NCBI GenBank assembly: GCA_015520145.1
Contig: WAQR01000024.1
Location: 1-15,944 of the forward strand
DNA from: Candidatus Hydrothermarchaeota archaeon
GTDB taxonomy: Archaea > Hydrothermarchaeota > Hydrothermarchaeia > Hydrothermarchaeales > WAQR01
DNA length: 15,944 nucleotides
Direction of reading: 5' to 3'
This document shows, piece by piece, positions 1 to 6,463 of this stretch. Numbering within the stretch: position 1 is the first letter of the stretch; the number at the start of each line of letters is the position of its first letter. Under the pieces are notes generated by a model. That model did no database searches, was not told the DNA's origin, and worked only from the letters and a program-made list of their open reading frames with translations. Both the position numbers and the translations under genes were made by a program.

Positions 1-238
1 CCACAGATCCAGTTAGATCTCCCCTCATGGTCTGATAGACTCCCACTACAAGGTCATGGTATTTCTCTGTTATGATTTTAGGGACTTCATCAATCAAAAT
101 TATATCAACATAGGGAACTTCCAGTTCTATCAGTTTACTGGTCATTTTAGAAAGTGAGTTAGCAGCTTTTCCGACTCCTATATTGGCTATTTCTGTGATG
201 GCGTCTTTTTGCTCTTCGGTGAGTTTGATTTTTGTCAT
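1..238 (-). CDS. cheC: CheC-family CheY-P phosphatase, N-terminal part (cut by window edge)
   Basis: The first 79 residues of a CheC/CheX/FliY-type protein are visible; the rest lies beyond base 1. The family dephosphorylates CheY-P and tunes taxis or related signalling. The family active-site pattern D-x3-E-x2-N-x22-P is exact here: D12, E16, N19 and P42, inside the segment AITEIANIGVGKAANSLS. A second phosphatase helix, present in many CheC proteins, would lie outside the window. The ATG is 2 bases after the stop of the upstream response regulator, so the pair is almost certainly cotranscribed and translationally coupled; no strong ribosome site of its own is seen. The adjacent single-domain regulator is the obvious substrate. 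Whether it serves archaellum-driven chemotaxis or another output cannot be told, because no other che or fla gene is in view. Confidence 0.85.
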   Translation of the reverse strand, partial: MTKIKLTEEQKDAITEIANIGVGKAANSLSKMTSKLIELEVPYVDIILIDEVPKIITEKYHDLVVGVYQTMRGDLTGSV

Positions 239-240
239 GC

Positions 241-594
241 CTACCCAGCCGTTTGGACCGCTTTTAATAATTCTTTCTCATTTACTGGCTTTGTAATATA
301 ATAAACCGCACCCAGTTCTATCGCCTCTTTTATCCGTCTCTCCTGAATGTCAGAGGAACAGACGATGACCCTTGTCCCTGGATTTGTTACGAGTATCTTT
401 TTTAGTGCGTCTATTCCATTTATATCAGGCATGATTATATCCATAATAATAACGTCTGGATTTATCTCTACTGCCTTTTCTATCCCTTCCCTGCCGTTGG
501 CTGCCTCCCCCGCAACTTCATATCCCCCTTTTTCTAAAATACTCCTGAGGATCTTCCTCTGGAAATGTGAATCATCTACAACCAGGATCTTCAT
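241..594 (-). CDS. cheY: CheY-like single-domain response regulator
   Basis: A 117-residue receiver domain with no output domain, the normal length for CheY. Visible residues are the acidic pair D7 and D8, the phospho-acceptor D52 in VIIMDIIMPD, the switch Ser at about 80-81 in VIVCSSD, the aromatic Y98/Y99 before the conserved K102 (YYITKP), and a short C-terminal helix. It should be phosphorylated by a CheA-like histidine kinase and bind a motor or other target protein. The CheC-like phosphatase begins 2 bases after its stop, which supports a CheY role. The ATG at 594 has GGAGAG (598-603) only 3 bases upstream, with GGGG further out. It could instead be a regulator unrelated to motility, since many archaeal stand-alone receivers are uncharacterised. 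Family assignment is secure; pathway is inferred. Confidence 0.9.
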   Translation of the reverse strand: MKILVVDDSHFQRKILRSILEKGGYEVAGEAANGREGIEKAVEINPDVIIMDIIMPDINGIDALKKILVTNPGTRVIVCSSDIQERRIKEAIELGAVYYITKPVNEKELLKAVQTAG

Positions 595-844
595 ATACTC
601 TCCGTCCCCTTATATTATATTTTCATTCTTCATTAAATTATAATTATTCATTCTTCTTTAAATATATTTGTACTAATTGTACGTCTAATTTGTACGTCTA
701 TCTACACTGCTGTTAGTGCTACCTCACCCAACCTGATTCCTCTTTTCAATCTTGCAGTAGCACGTCCATTGATTTGGAACTAGACACTTCCATAAATCCC
801 GGCAGAGGAACTCCCCGCCGTAACTCTCCAAACCAGCCAGGCTT
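595..844. other. Intergenic region between hdrA and cheY, with two hairpins and a short orphan reading frame
   Basis: About 250 bases without a convincing gene. From the hdrA side: a G+C-rich hairpin at 800-820 (CGGC/GCCG stem with an inner GAG/CTC pairing) about 25 bases after the hdrA stop, a candidate 3'-end structure although no T-run follows. Next, a perfect 7-base inverted repeat, GTGCTAC (716-722) and GTAGCAC (757-763), with a 34-base loop. A minus-strand reading frame through that loop (702-779, stop to stop) encodes an Arg-rich 25-residue peptide ending GEVALTAV; it has no start or ribosome site and may be a remnant of a lost gene. The cheY promoter fills the rest. Confidence 0.4.
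634..671 (-). promoter_or_regulatory. Probable TATA promoter of the cheY-cheC pair
   Basis: Read on the minus strand, an AT-rich stretch contains CAAATATATTTAAA (about 657-671) followed by AATTATAATTTAATG (about 636-650). Either could be the TATA element; the downstream one would put the transcript start near 610-620, shortly before the ribosome site. Two copies of TTGTACGTCTA (plus strand, about 678-700) lie just upstream. Confidence 0.45.
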
Positions 845-3340
845 TTACCCACCCTTCTCCTCCGCTGGCGGCTTCTCATCGGTTCTCGGCCCGAGTTCCT
901 CAAGTTTTGCAGTGAAATCTCTCACAGTCTCCTGGAACTTCGTACCCTCAGACGCAGATATCCACGTCAGCATGAACCTCTCTGGATTTATTCCCTTCTT
1001 CTCCAGCATCTTCTTAATCATCGGTTCACGCTTCTTCATATGCTCGTTCCCGGAGATATAATGGCAGTCGCCGATATGGCAGCCGGATATAAGCACCATC
1101 CCTGCACCCTTATCAAACGCACGTTCAACAAACTCCTTACTCACCCTGCCGGTACACATCACCCTGACAACCCTGAGATTTGGCGGGTACTGCATCCTCG
1201 ACACCCCGGCAGTATCTGCCCCGCCGTAAGAGCACCAGTTGCAAAGTATACCGAGTATCTTCTCACCCGGATTCTCCTCAAGTGCAGCATCGATCTGGGA
1301 CATAACCTGCTCATCGGTAAAGTGCTTCATCTCAATTGCACCTTTCGGGCAGTCAGCGGCACACGTCCCGCACCCCTTACAGAGAGCCTTTGTAAGCTTT
1401 GCCCTCTTAATCGGTTTACCGTCCTCCTTTGTACCAACTACTTCAAGCTCCCATGCACCATAAGCGCATTTCTTGGTACATATCCCGCACCCGATACACT
1501 TCTCAGGTATGGGCATTGCGATATCCCCGCCAAGCGTTATCTCACCTGCTATCATCGGTATAGCCGCAGCCGCAGCCGCACCCCTTGCCTGGGCAACAGA
1601 CACAGGGATATCCTTTGGCCCCTGACATGCCCCTGTAATAAACACACCATCAGTAGGCGTATCGACCGGAGCGAGCTTTGGATGTTTCTCCAGGAAAAAC
1701 CCGTCAGAAGTACGCGAGATATTCAGTATCTGCGCGAGTTCACGTGCATCACCTTTCGGTACCATACCAGTAGAGAGCACAAGCAAATCGACCTTCGTCT
1801 CATCAACCGTTCCTGCAAGGGTATTCTCACCTGTAAGTATCAGGCTCTTTGTATCAGGATCCTCTCTGATATCACCAGGCTTTCCCCTGATGAACTTTAT
1901 CCCGGCATTTCTCGCCCTCGTATAGAGTTCCTCAAACCCTTTCCCAATAGACCGCATATCGATATAAAACACAATAATCTCCTGCTCAGGATGCTTCTCC
2001 TTCAGCATCGAAGCCAGCTTCAATGTGTACGTACAGCATACTCCGCCCGAGCAGAAGGACTCATCGCCCCTGTCCCTTGTACCGATGCACTGGATAAACG
2101 CGATTGTATGCGGGTCACTGCCGTCAGACGGTCTTACAACATGCCCGAGGGTAGGACCTGAAGCATTCATCAGCCGCTCCAGTTCAAGGGCAGTTATAAC
2201 GTTTGGATAATCAAGATAATGATAATCGTTCTTCTCAGCCGGGTCATAAATATCGTATCCAGTCGAGACAATAATCATCCCGACATCAATGACCCTCTCC
2301 TCGTCTTTATCATCGCGCTTTATTGCATTTCTCTCGCAAACAACCTCGCAGAGCCCGCAATTGATACAGTGCTCCATATCAATCGTTGCCTTATTCGGCA
2401 CAGACTGCGGGAACTGCCTGTAAATCGCACCCCTTGCACCAAGCCCGACATCGAACTCGTTTGGCATCTTGACAGGACAGACCTCAAAACACAGCCCGCA
2501 CCCGTTGCATTCATTTATATCGACATACCTGGCCTTCTTTAAAACAGTCGCCCTGAAATTCCCGACAAACCCTTCCACAGCTTTGAGTTCATGATATGTC
2601 AAAAGCTCGATATTATCGTGCTTGCCGACATCACTCATCATCGGCCCTTCAATACATATCGAGCAGTCGAGTGTTGGAAATGTCTTATCGAGCTGTGCCA
2701 TCACACCGCCGATACTCGGCTCCCTCTCCACAAGATAAACCTTGAAACCCATATCACCAAGATCAAGCGCTGCCCGCATCCCTGTGACACCTGCACCCAG
2801 TATCAGCACAGACTTGGTAACAGGCACCTTTGTCGTCTCCAGAGGCTCTAAACGCGCTGCCTTTGCAACTGCCATCTTTACAAGATCAGTCGCCTTCTCA
2901 GTCGCCTTCTCAGGCTCTCTTGTATGCACCCATGAAACATGCTCCCTGATATTTGCCATCTCAAACAGATACTGGTTTAAACCGGCCTCCTCCACAGTCC
3001 TCCTAAACGTCGGTTCATGCAGCCTTGGCGAACAGGAGGCAACCACCACCCTGTTGAGATTTAGATCTTTAATCTTCTTCTTTATATCGTCCTGCCCGCT
3101 GTCAGAACACGTATACTTGTTTGCCTGGGTATGAACCACATTCTCAAATGATTTTGCAGCTTCCGCCACCTTATCACAGTCAACAACACCACCTATATTA
3201 AGCCCGCATTTGCAGACAAATACACCAATCCTCGGTTCTTCATTATTCTTGTTATTCTTGTTATCCCTGGACTTATTACTTGATTCATTATCAGACTCAG
3301 ATATTTTCTCATCGGTCACATCGGTCAAATCCTCGGCCAA
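845..3340 (-). CDS. hdrA: Heterodisulfide reductase subunit A with C-terminal MvhD domain (HdrA-MvhD fusion)
   Basis: FAD- and iron-sulfur-containing electron-bifurcating subunit of a soluble Hdr complex. Residues are counted from the GTG at 3349; subtract 3 for the TTG start preferred here. A charged low-complexity leader (1-38) precedes the N-terminal HdrA domain with C46, C48, C81 and C106 (ASCSPRLHEPTF). The FAD site is LILGAGVTG (about 182-190), with VEREPSIGGVMAQLDKTFP after it. Four ferredoxin motifs follow: C281-C291, C328-C338 (third-cluster proline replaced by Glu), C618-C628 and C657-C667. The last ~125 residues (about 697-821) are an MvhD domain with CNWCSYGGAD, C732 and GCHIGDCHY. 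At 831 residues it is longer than plain HdrA (~650) because of the fusion. It is last in an hdrCB-frhB-mvhD-hdrA operon. Function in F420-linked bifurcation or confurcation is inferred from neighbours. Confidence 0.93.
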   Translation of the reverse strand: MAEDLTDVTDEKISESDNESSNKSRDNKNNKNNEEPRIGVFVCKCGLNIGGVVDCDKVAEAAKSFENVVHTQANKYTCSDSGQDDIKKKIKDLNLNRVVVASCSPRLHEPTFRRTVEEAGLNQYLFEMANIREHVSWVHTREPEKATEKATDLVKMAVAKAARLEPLETTKVPVTKSVLILGAGVTGMRAALDLGDMGFKVYLVEREPSIGGVMAQLDKTFPTLDCSICIEGPMMSDVGKHDNIELLTYHELKAVEGFVGNFRATVLKKARYVDINECNGCGLCFEVCPVKMPNEFDVGLGARGAIYRQFPQSVPNKATIDMEHCINCGLCEVVCERNAIKRDDKDEERVIDVGMIIVSTGYDIYDPAEKNDYHYLDYPNVITALELERLMNASGPTLGHVVRPSDGSDPHTIAFIQCIGTRDRGDESFCSGGVCCTYTLKLASMLKEKHPEQEIIVFYIDMRSIGKGFEELYTRARNAGIKFIRGKPGDIREDPDTKSLILTGENTLAGTVDETKVDLLVLSTGMVPKGDARELAQILNISRTSDGFFLEKHPKLAPVDTPTDGVFITGACQGPKDIPVSVAQARGAAAAAAIPMIAGEITLGGDIAMPIPEKCIGCGICTKKCAYGAWELEVVGTKEDGKPIKRAKLTKALCKGCGTCAADCPKGAIEMKHFTDEQVMSQIDAALEENPGEKILGILCNWCSYGGADTAGVSRMQYPPNLRVVRVMCTGRVSKEFVERAFDKGAGMVLISGCHIGDCHYISGNEHMKKREPMIKKMLEKKGINPERFMLTWISASEGTKFQETVRDFTAKLEELGPRTDEKPPAEEKGG

Positions 3341-3341
3341 A

Positions 3342-3854
3342 TCAATCACCTCCTATCTTTTGCTCTTCCTCTAAACTCTCGCCCCTGCTCAAATCCATAT
3401 CCTGCTTCGAAGACCCACCGTCTTTCCCGCTTTTCCCGCCTTTTCCATCCTTTTTCAGTGGACTTGGTCCAAGCTCTTTTAGGGTATCGACGAACTCTTT
3501 AATAAGACTTGCAAACTTTGAGCCCTCACTGGCAGACACCCATTCGAGCCTGAAGCGCCTGGGATCCATGCCAACCGCATGAAGAAGTTCTTTTGTCATA
3601 TTCACCTTCTTCTCAGCCTTAAGATTCCCCTCGATATAATGGCAGTCGCCCGGATGGCATCCGCAGATAAGAACGCCGTCTATCCCTTTCTCGAACGCCT
3701 CGAACACGAACTCCGGGTCAAACCTCCCGGAACACATTGTACGGATAACCCTTGTATTTGTAGGGTACTGCATCCTGCTCACACCTGCAAGATCCGCACC
3801 TGCATACGAGCACCAGTTGCATGCGAATACAATCGCTTTAGGTTCGAATTCCAT
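3342..3854 (-). CDS. mvhD: MvhD-type [2Fe-2S] electron-transfer protein (free-standing copy)
   Basis: MvhD links the electron-donating module to HdrA in Hdr complexes. The 170-residue protein has the family cysteines C12 and C15 (ACNWCSYAGAD), C41 (TMCSGRF), and C64, C66 and C71 (ICGCHPGDCHY), then the conserved WVSASEGSKF near 105-114. Residues about 131-170 form a charged Gly/Lys/Ser-rich tail that is likely disordered and not part of the fold. The ATG at 3854 is chosen because GGAGG (3861-3865) lies 6 bases upstream; the frame could open upstream, but those extra residues look non-native. It closely resembles the MvhD domain fused to the downstream HdrA, implying duplication. The 119-base gap from frhB shows no clear promoter, so cotranscription with frhB is likely. 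Confidence 0.92.
   Translation of the reverse strand: MEFEPKAIVFACNWCSYAGADLAGVSRMQYPTNTRVIRTMCSGRFDPEFVFEAFEKGIDGVLICGCHPGDCHYIEGNLKAEKKVNMTKELLHAVGMDPRRFRLEWVSASEGSKFASLIKEFVDTLKELGPSPLKKDGKGGKSGKDGGSSKQDMDLSRGESLEEEQKIGGD
3345..3354 (-). promoter_or_regulatory. Full-length Shine-Dalgarno site that decides the hdrA start
   Basis: AGGAGGTGAT on the minus strand matches the expected archaeal anti-Shine-Dalgarno sequence over all ten bases. It overlaps the upstream GTG (3349-3347), so that codon cannot use it, but it lies 4 bases before TTG (3340-3338), with 8 bases between GGAGG and TTG. It sits inside the last codons of mvhD, whose TGA (3344-3342) ends one base before the TTG. A strong site probably compensates for the weak start codon. 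Confidence 0.75.
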
Positions 3855-3860
3855 CTTTTT

Positions 3861-3865
3861 CCTCC
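3861..3865 (-). promoter_or_regulatory. Ribosome binding site fixing the mvhD start
   Basis: GGAGG on the minus strand, 6 bases before ATG 3854, selects this start over the in-frame ATG 24 bases or less upstream, which lacks such a site. Confidence 0.7.
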
Positions 3866-3973
3866 AGAAGTTCATCAATCATTGCAATCATTGCAGAGCA
3901 CCACCATATCAACTTCCATCACTTCCCATATCTTCCATCTGTCAAGTTGATTTGACGTATTCAAATGTACAAA

Positions 3974-5122
3974 TTAACTGTATTCGGGTACATATTTTCC
4001 TTCCTTCTTCCTTTTCTCGGCAGCTTTTTCTCGTTTGCCTTTTTTCAGTGAGACACCTTTTTTTATCGGTTTCATGTCAACTTTGTCAGACACCTCGATA
4101 TACCCGAGTTTCTCTGCATTCTCTAGGAGTGTAAGTCCTTTATCACTTCTGATAATGACAGTAGACCATCCTGTATCTGTACCCACAGAACCGATAGAGA
4201 GATCTGCCATCTCGGCTGTGAAATTTGTGCAAAGATCACACGATTCCGGCACAATATCACTGAAATCCTTTACAGGTTTCTGCTGGGTTGTCCCGTCCTT
4301 TTTGGTGATGGTGAATTTACCTTTCGTGATGTCTGTTTTCACTATGTCTTCCATCTTTGTTCCAAATTCTGATTCGATCTTCTCTTTTACGCGCATATAG
4401 GGGAAGTTCTCAAAACAAAATAGCCCTATCAGAGTGAGGTCGAGTGGAGTATCGGATTCCTGCGTCTTCTCGATGACGGTCTTTAATAACTTGACCATGG
4501 CCTTCCGTGTACCTGTTGTCTGGCAGCCTGTCCCGACCATAGCGAGTTTTCTTATATCCCTTATTGTATTCCCGAACTTCATTGCAGACGGCGTTCTCAC
4601 ATATTTTGTGCCAGCACCTGCAATAATCTCTTCCTTTGTCCTTGCAATCCCTGCATCGGTCCTCCAGTCTCCGCTCCTGTTGGCGACTACCACACCGTCA
4701 ATCAATCCACCCTCCAGCGCGGCTGCAAGAAATGCAGTGGCTGCCCCGCCATCCTGGGCATTTTCGAGGATCTCGGGCTTTTTTGACCTGACCGCGACTA
4801 TTTTCTTATAGTAGCCGATGTCCATGTCCTCCCGCGGTTTGTCGAATACTGCCTTGTCCATCTCAATATTGGAAAATGACACCATTGGACATACGTCATA
4901 GCACGTCCCTTCAATATTGCATTTGATTGCTCCAATCTCCATGTTGCAGTCGGATTTCGGCTCAGCGTTCCCGTCTTCGTCGAGCTGTATCCTCTCACAA
5001 AATGCTGCACAGGTGCTACAGCCGGAACATATCCCCTCATCGATGACCAGGGACTTCAGTTCTTTAAAACCTTTACTCCTCTTCATTAAAGGAACAAAAT
5101 TCTCAGTTTCCGTCATTATCAT
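3974..5122 (-). CDS. frhB: FrhB/FdhB-family F420 oxidoreductase subunit, Hdr-associated
   Basis: FrhB-family proteins carry FAD and iron-sulfur clusters and exchange electrons with coenzyme F420. Counting from ATG 5122 (382 residues): N-terminal cluster cysteines ICSGCSTCAAFC (32-42), then C59, C68, C74 and C78 (GTCYDVCP). The FrhB core shows QDGGAATAFLAAALEGGLID (123-142), VGTGCQTTGTRK (196-207, where relatives usually have GTPCQ), LIGLFCFENF (231-240), and C295/C298 with ADLSIGSVGTDTGWSTVI (306-323). The C-terminus (about 352-382) is strongly basic. The start overlaps hdrCB by 20 bases; GAGGAG (5127-5132) could serve ATG 5122 or ATG 5116. No Frh or Mvh hydrogenase subunits accompany it, so it probably lets F420H2 feed, or F420 accept from, the Hdr complex. 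FpoF- or Fsr-like relatives share the fold; the context favours an Hdr role. Confidence 0.88.
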   Translation of the reverse strand: MIMTETENFVPLMKRSKGFKELKSLVIDEGICSGCSTCAAFCERIQLDEDGNAEPKSDCNMEIGAIKCNIEGTCYDVCPMVSFSNIEMDKAVFDKPREDMDIGYYKKIVAVRSKKPEILENAQDGGAATAFLAAALEGGLIDGVVVANRSGDWRTDAGIARTKEEIIAGAGTKYVRTPSAMKFGNTIRDIRKLAMVGTGCQTTGTRKAMVKLLKTVIEKTQESDTPLDLTLIGLFCFENFPYMRVKEKIESEFGTKMEDIVKTDITKGKFTITKKDGTTQQKPVKDFSDIVPESCDLCTNFTAEMADLSIGSVGTDTGWSTVIIRSDKGLTLLENAEKLGYIEVSDKVDMKPIKKGVSLKKGKREKAAEKRKKEGKYVPEYS

Positions 5123-6284
5123 CACTCTCCTCGCCGCTCTCATCGGGCTGTGACTTGCTGGTGTCCACACTTTGAGCAGGTTCAAGGTTCTCCATTAGGA
5201 CTGTGGACAGGTCCATGATTTTTATATTATTATAATCCTCCGGCTCGGACTCATCGCACTGGAGGCATTTTAGATGTATCTGGCACTTGGGACAGGGTGT
5301 TACGAGGATGTCTGCACCGGTTTCTATTGCGTCTTTTATCTTCTGCTTTCTTATCTCTTTGTTTTCACTGTCACAGTTGACAAACGCGGAGACACCGCAG
5401 CATAGTGCCTCGTCTCTACTTTTTACCATTTCCTTTATCTCAAGTCCCGCGGCGTCCAGAAGCTCTCTTGGTGGGTCGTAGATATTCATATACCTGCCAA
5501 GCCTGCATGAATCGTGGAACGTAACCGTTGCTCCGTTCCCCTTCCCTTTGAGTCTGTCCTTATGGTCTGCCAGAAACTCGGAGATATGCTTTACATCCAG
5601 ATCAATACCCAGGGCTTTGTACTCCTCTTTTAATGTCCTGTAGCATTCTGGACAGCCTGTTACAATGGTCTTGTATTTCTTTAAAAATTTCGCGTTCTGT
5701 TTTGCGAACTCTTCAAACAGTCTATTTTGCCCGCGCCAGAACTGATCGTGACCGCAACACTTTTCTTCGTCCAGTACTGCCGGCGTTATCCCGACCGCGT
5801 TTAGGAGCCTTATCGTGTTGTCGGCGATGCCCATGCCTTCAAATCCGACATCCTCTTTGAATATGATATCAAAGTAGGTCGTGCATCCCATAAAATAGAG
5901 GACGTCACTATCCTCATTGGTCTTGACATCATCTGCCAGAAACTCTGTCTTTTTAGGGGTGACTTTGCTGTCCTTCATTATTTTATAAAAACCGAGAGTA
6001 TTTTCGTGGGCAATCTTGCATACCCCGTTCTGGCCGGTCTTCCTTGTCTCCTGGACCATTTTGAGAAAGTCCACTTTCATAGGACAGATTGCCTGGCAGT
6101 GGCCGCAGGTCAGGCAGTCCCAGGAATCGCCACTTTTAATCTCCCTGTCTGTATGGCCTGTGATTATCTCATAAACCATCTTTCGAGGTAGAAAACCTGA
6201 TTTAACTCTTGCCTTCGGGCAAACTCCTGAGCATGTACCACACTGATAACACGCCCTGACGAACTCTTCTGGTGAGATCTCCAT
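5103..6284 (-). CDS. hdrD: HdrC-HdrB fusion (HdrD-like) catalytic subunit, soluble
   Basis: Subunit expected to carry the disulfide-reducing site. The 393-residue protein has an HdrC-like N-terminus with two [4Fe-4S] motifs, CYQCGTCSGVCP (12-23) and CLTCGHCQAICP (57-68), followed by two CCG domains as in HdrB/HdrD. First: C134, CCG at 176-178, CPEC at 211-214. Second: C260, CCG at 295-297, CPKC at 331-334. There is no membrane segment and no HdrE nearby, so it is a soluble HdrCB fusion rather than the Methanosarcina membrane HdrDE. The last ~22 residues are very acidic. ATG 6284 is chosen because of AGGA 6 bases upstream; the frame stays open to 6335, but that part is AT-rich leader. First gene of the operon, behind a clear TATA region. 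CCG proteins also occur in lactate, glycolate and thiol:fumarate enzymes, so the substrate is inferred. Confidence 0.88.
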   Translation of the reverse strand: MEISPEEFVRACYQCGTCSGVCPKARVKSGFLPRKMVYEIITGHTDREIKSGDSWDCLTCGHCQAICPMKVDFLKMVQETRKTGQNGVCKIAHENTLGFYKIMKDSKVTPKKTEFLADDVKTNEDSDVLYFMGCTTYFDIIFKEDVGFEGMGIADNTIRLLNAVGITPAVLDEEKCCGHDQFWRGQNRLFEEFAKQNAKFLKKYKTIVTGCPECYRTLKEEYKALGIDLDVKHISEFLADHKDRLKGKGNGATVTFHDSCRLGRYMNIYDPPRELLDAAGLEIKEMVKSRDEALCCGVSAFVNCDSENKEIRKQKIKDAIETGADILVTPCPKCQIHLKCLQCDESEPEDYNNIKIMDLSTVLMENLEPAQSVDTSKSQPDESGEESDDNDGN

Positions 6285-6330
6285 TGATAATCCTCGTTTT
6301 ATTAATATTTCTAAGTAAGACTTATGATTT

Positions 6331-6358
6331 AACATTATAAATGATTATAAATATATAC
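6331..6358 (-). promoter_or_regulatory. TATA region of the hdr operon promoter
   Basis: On the minus strand, TATATATTTATAAT (6344-6357) and ATTTATAATG (6333-6342) form two overlapping TATA-like boxes. A start about 25 bases downstream would fall near 6308-6320, giving a 25-35 base leader before ATG 6284. This is the only good promoter seen for the four Hdr genes. Confidence 0.6.
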
Positions 6359-6410
6359 ATCTTGCTGTTTAGAGTTGAAAATGCAGAGATTTGCATAAGT
6401 CCCCCATAGA

Positions 6411-6427
6411 TACGTAGTAGCTACGTA
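6411..6427. repeat. Perfect 7-base palindrome upstream of the hdr operon
   Basis: TACGTAG (6411-6417) and CTACGTA (6421-6427) are exact inverted repeats around a 3-base loop. The element lies about 55 bases upstream of the hdr TATA boxes and about 37 bases past the stop of the carbonic-anhydrase-like gene. It could be an operator for the hdr promoter or a 3'-end hairpin of the upstream gene; no T-run supports a terminator. Confidence 0.5.
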
Positions 6428-6463
6428 AGTTCAGAATCATTTAACTTCAAACTTCATTTAGCC

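Noticed and set aside
1040..2161. A 373-codon open frame on the plus strand, antisense to hdrA
   Set aside because: It is wholly antisense to conserved HdrA sequence, has an Arg/His/Cys-heavy shadow composition, no domain motifs and no ribosome site.
3838..3882. 14-codon ATG frame overlapping the mvhD start, possible leader peptide
   Set aside because: No ribosome site of its own; the GGAGG inside it is better explained as the mvhD ribosome site.
5123..5185. N-terminal extension of the frhB frame beyond ATG 5122
   Set aside because: These codons lie inside the hdrCB acidic tail in another frame, lack a ribosome site, and precede the conserved FrhB N-terminus.
6285..6335. N-terminal extension of the HdrCB frame to 6335
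   Set aside because: It runs into the AT-rich promoter region and predicted transcript start; ATG 6284 has AGGA at proper spacing and begins just before the first cluster motif.
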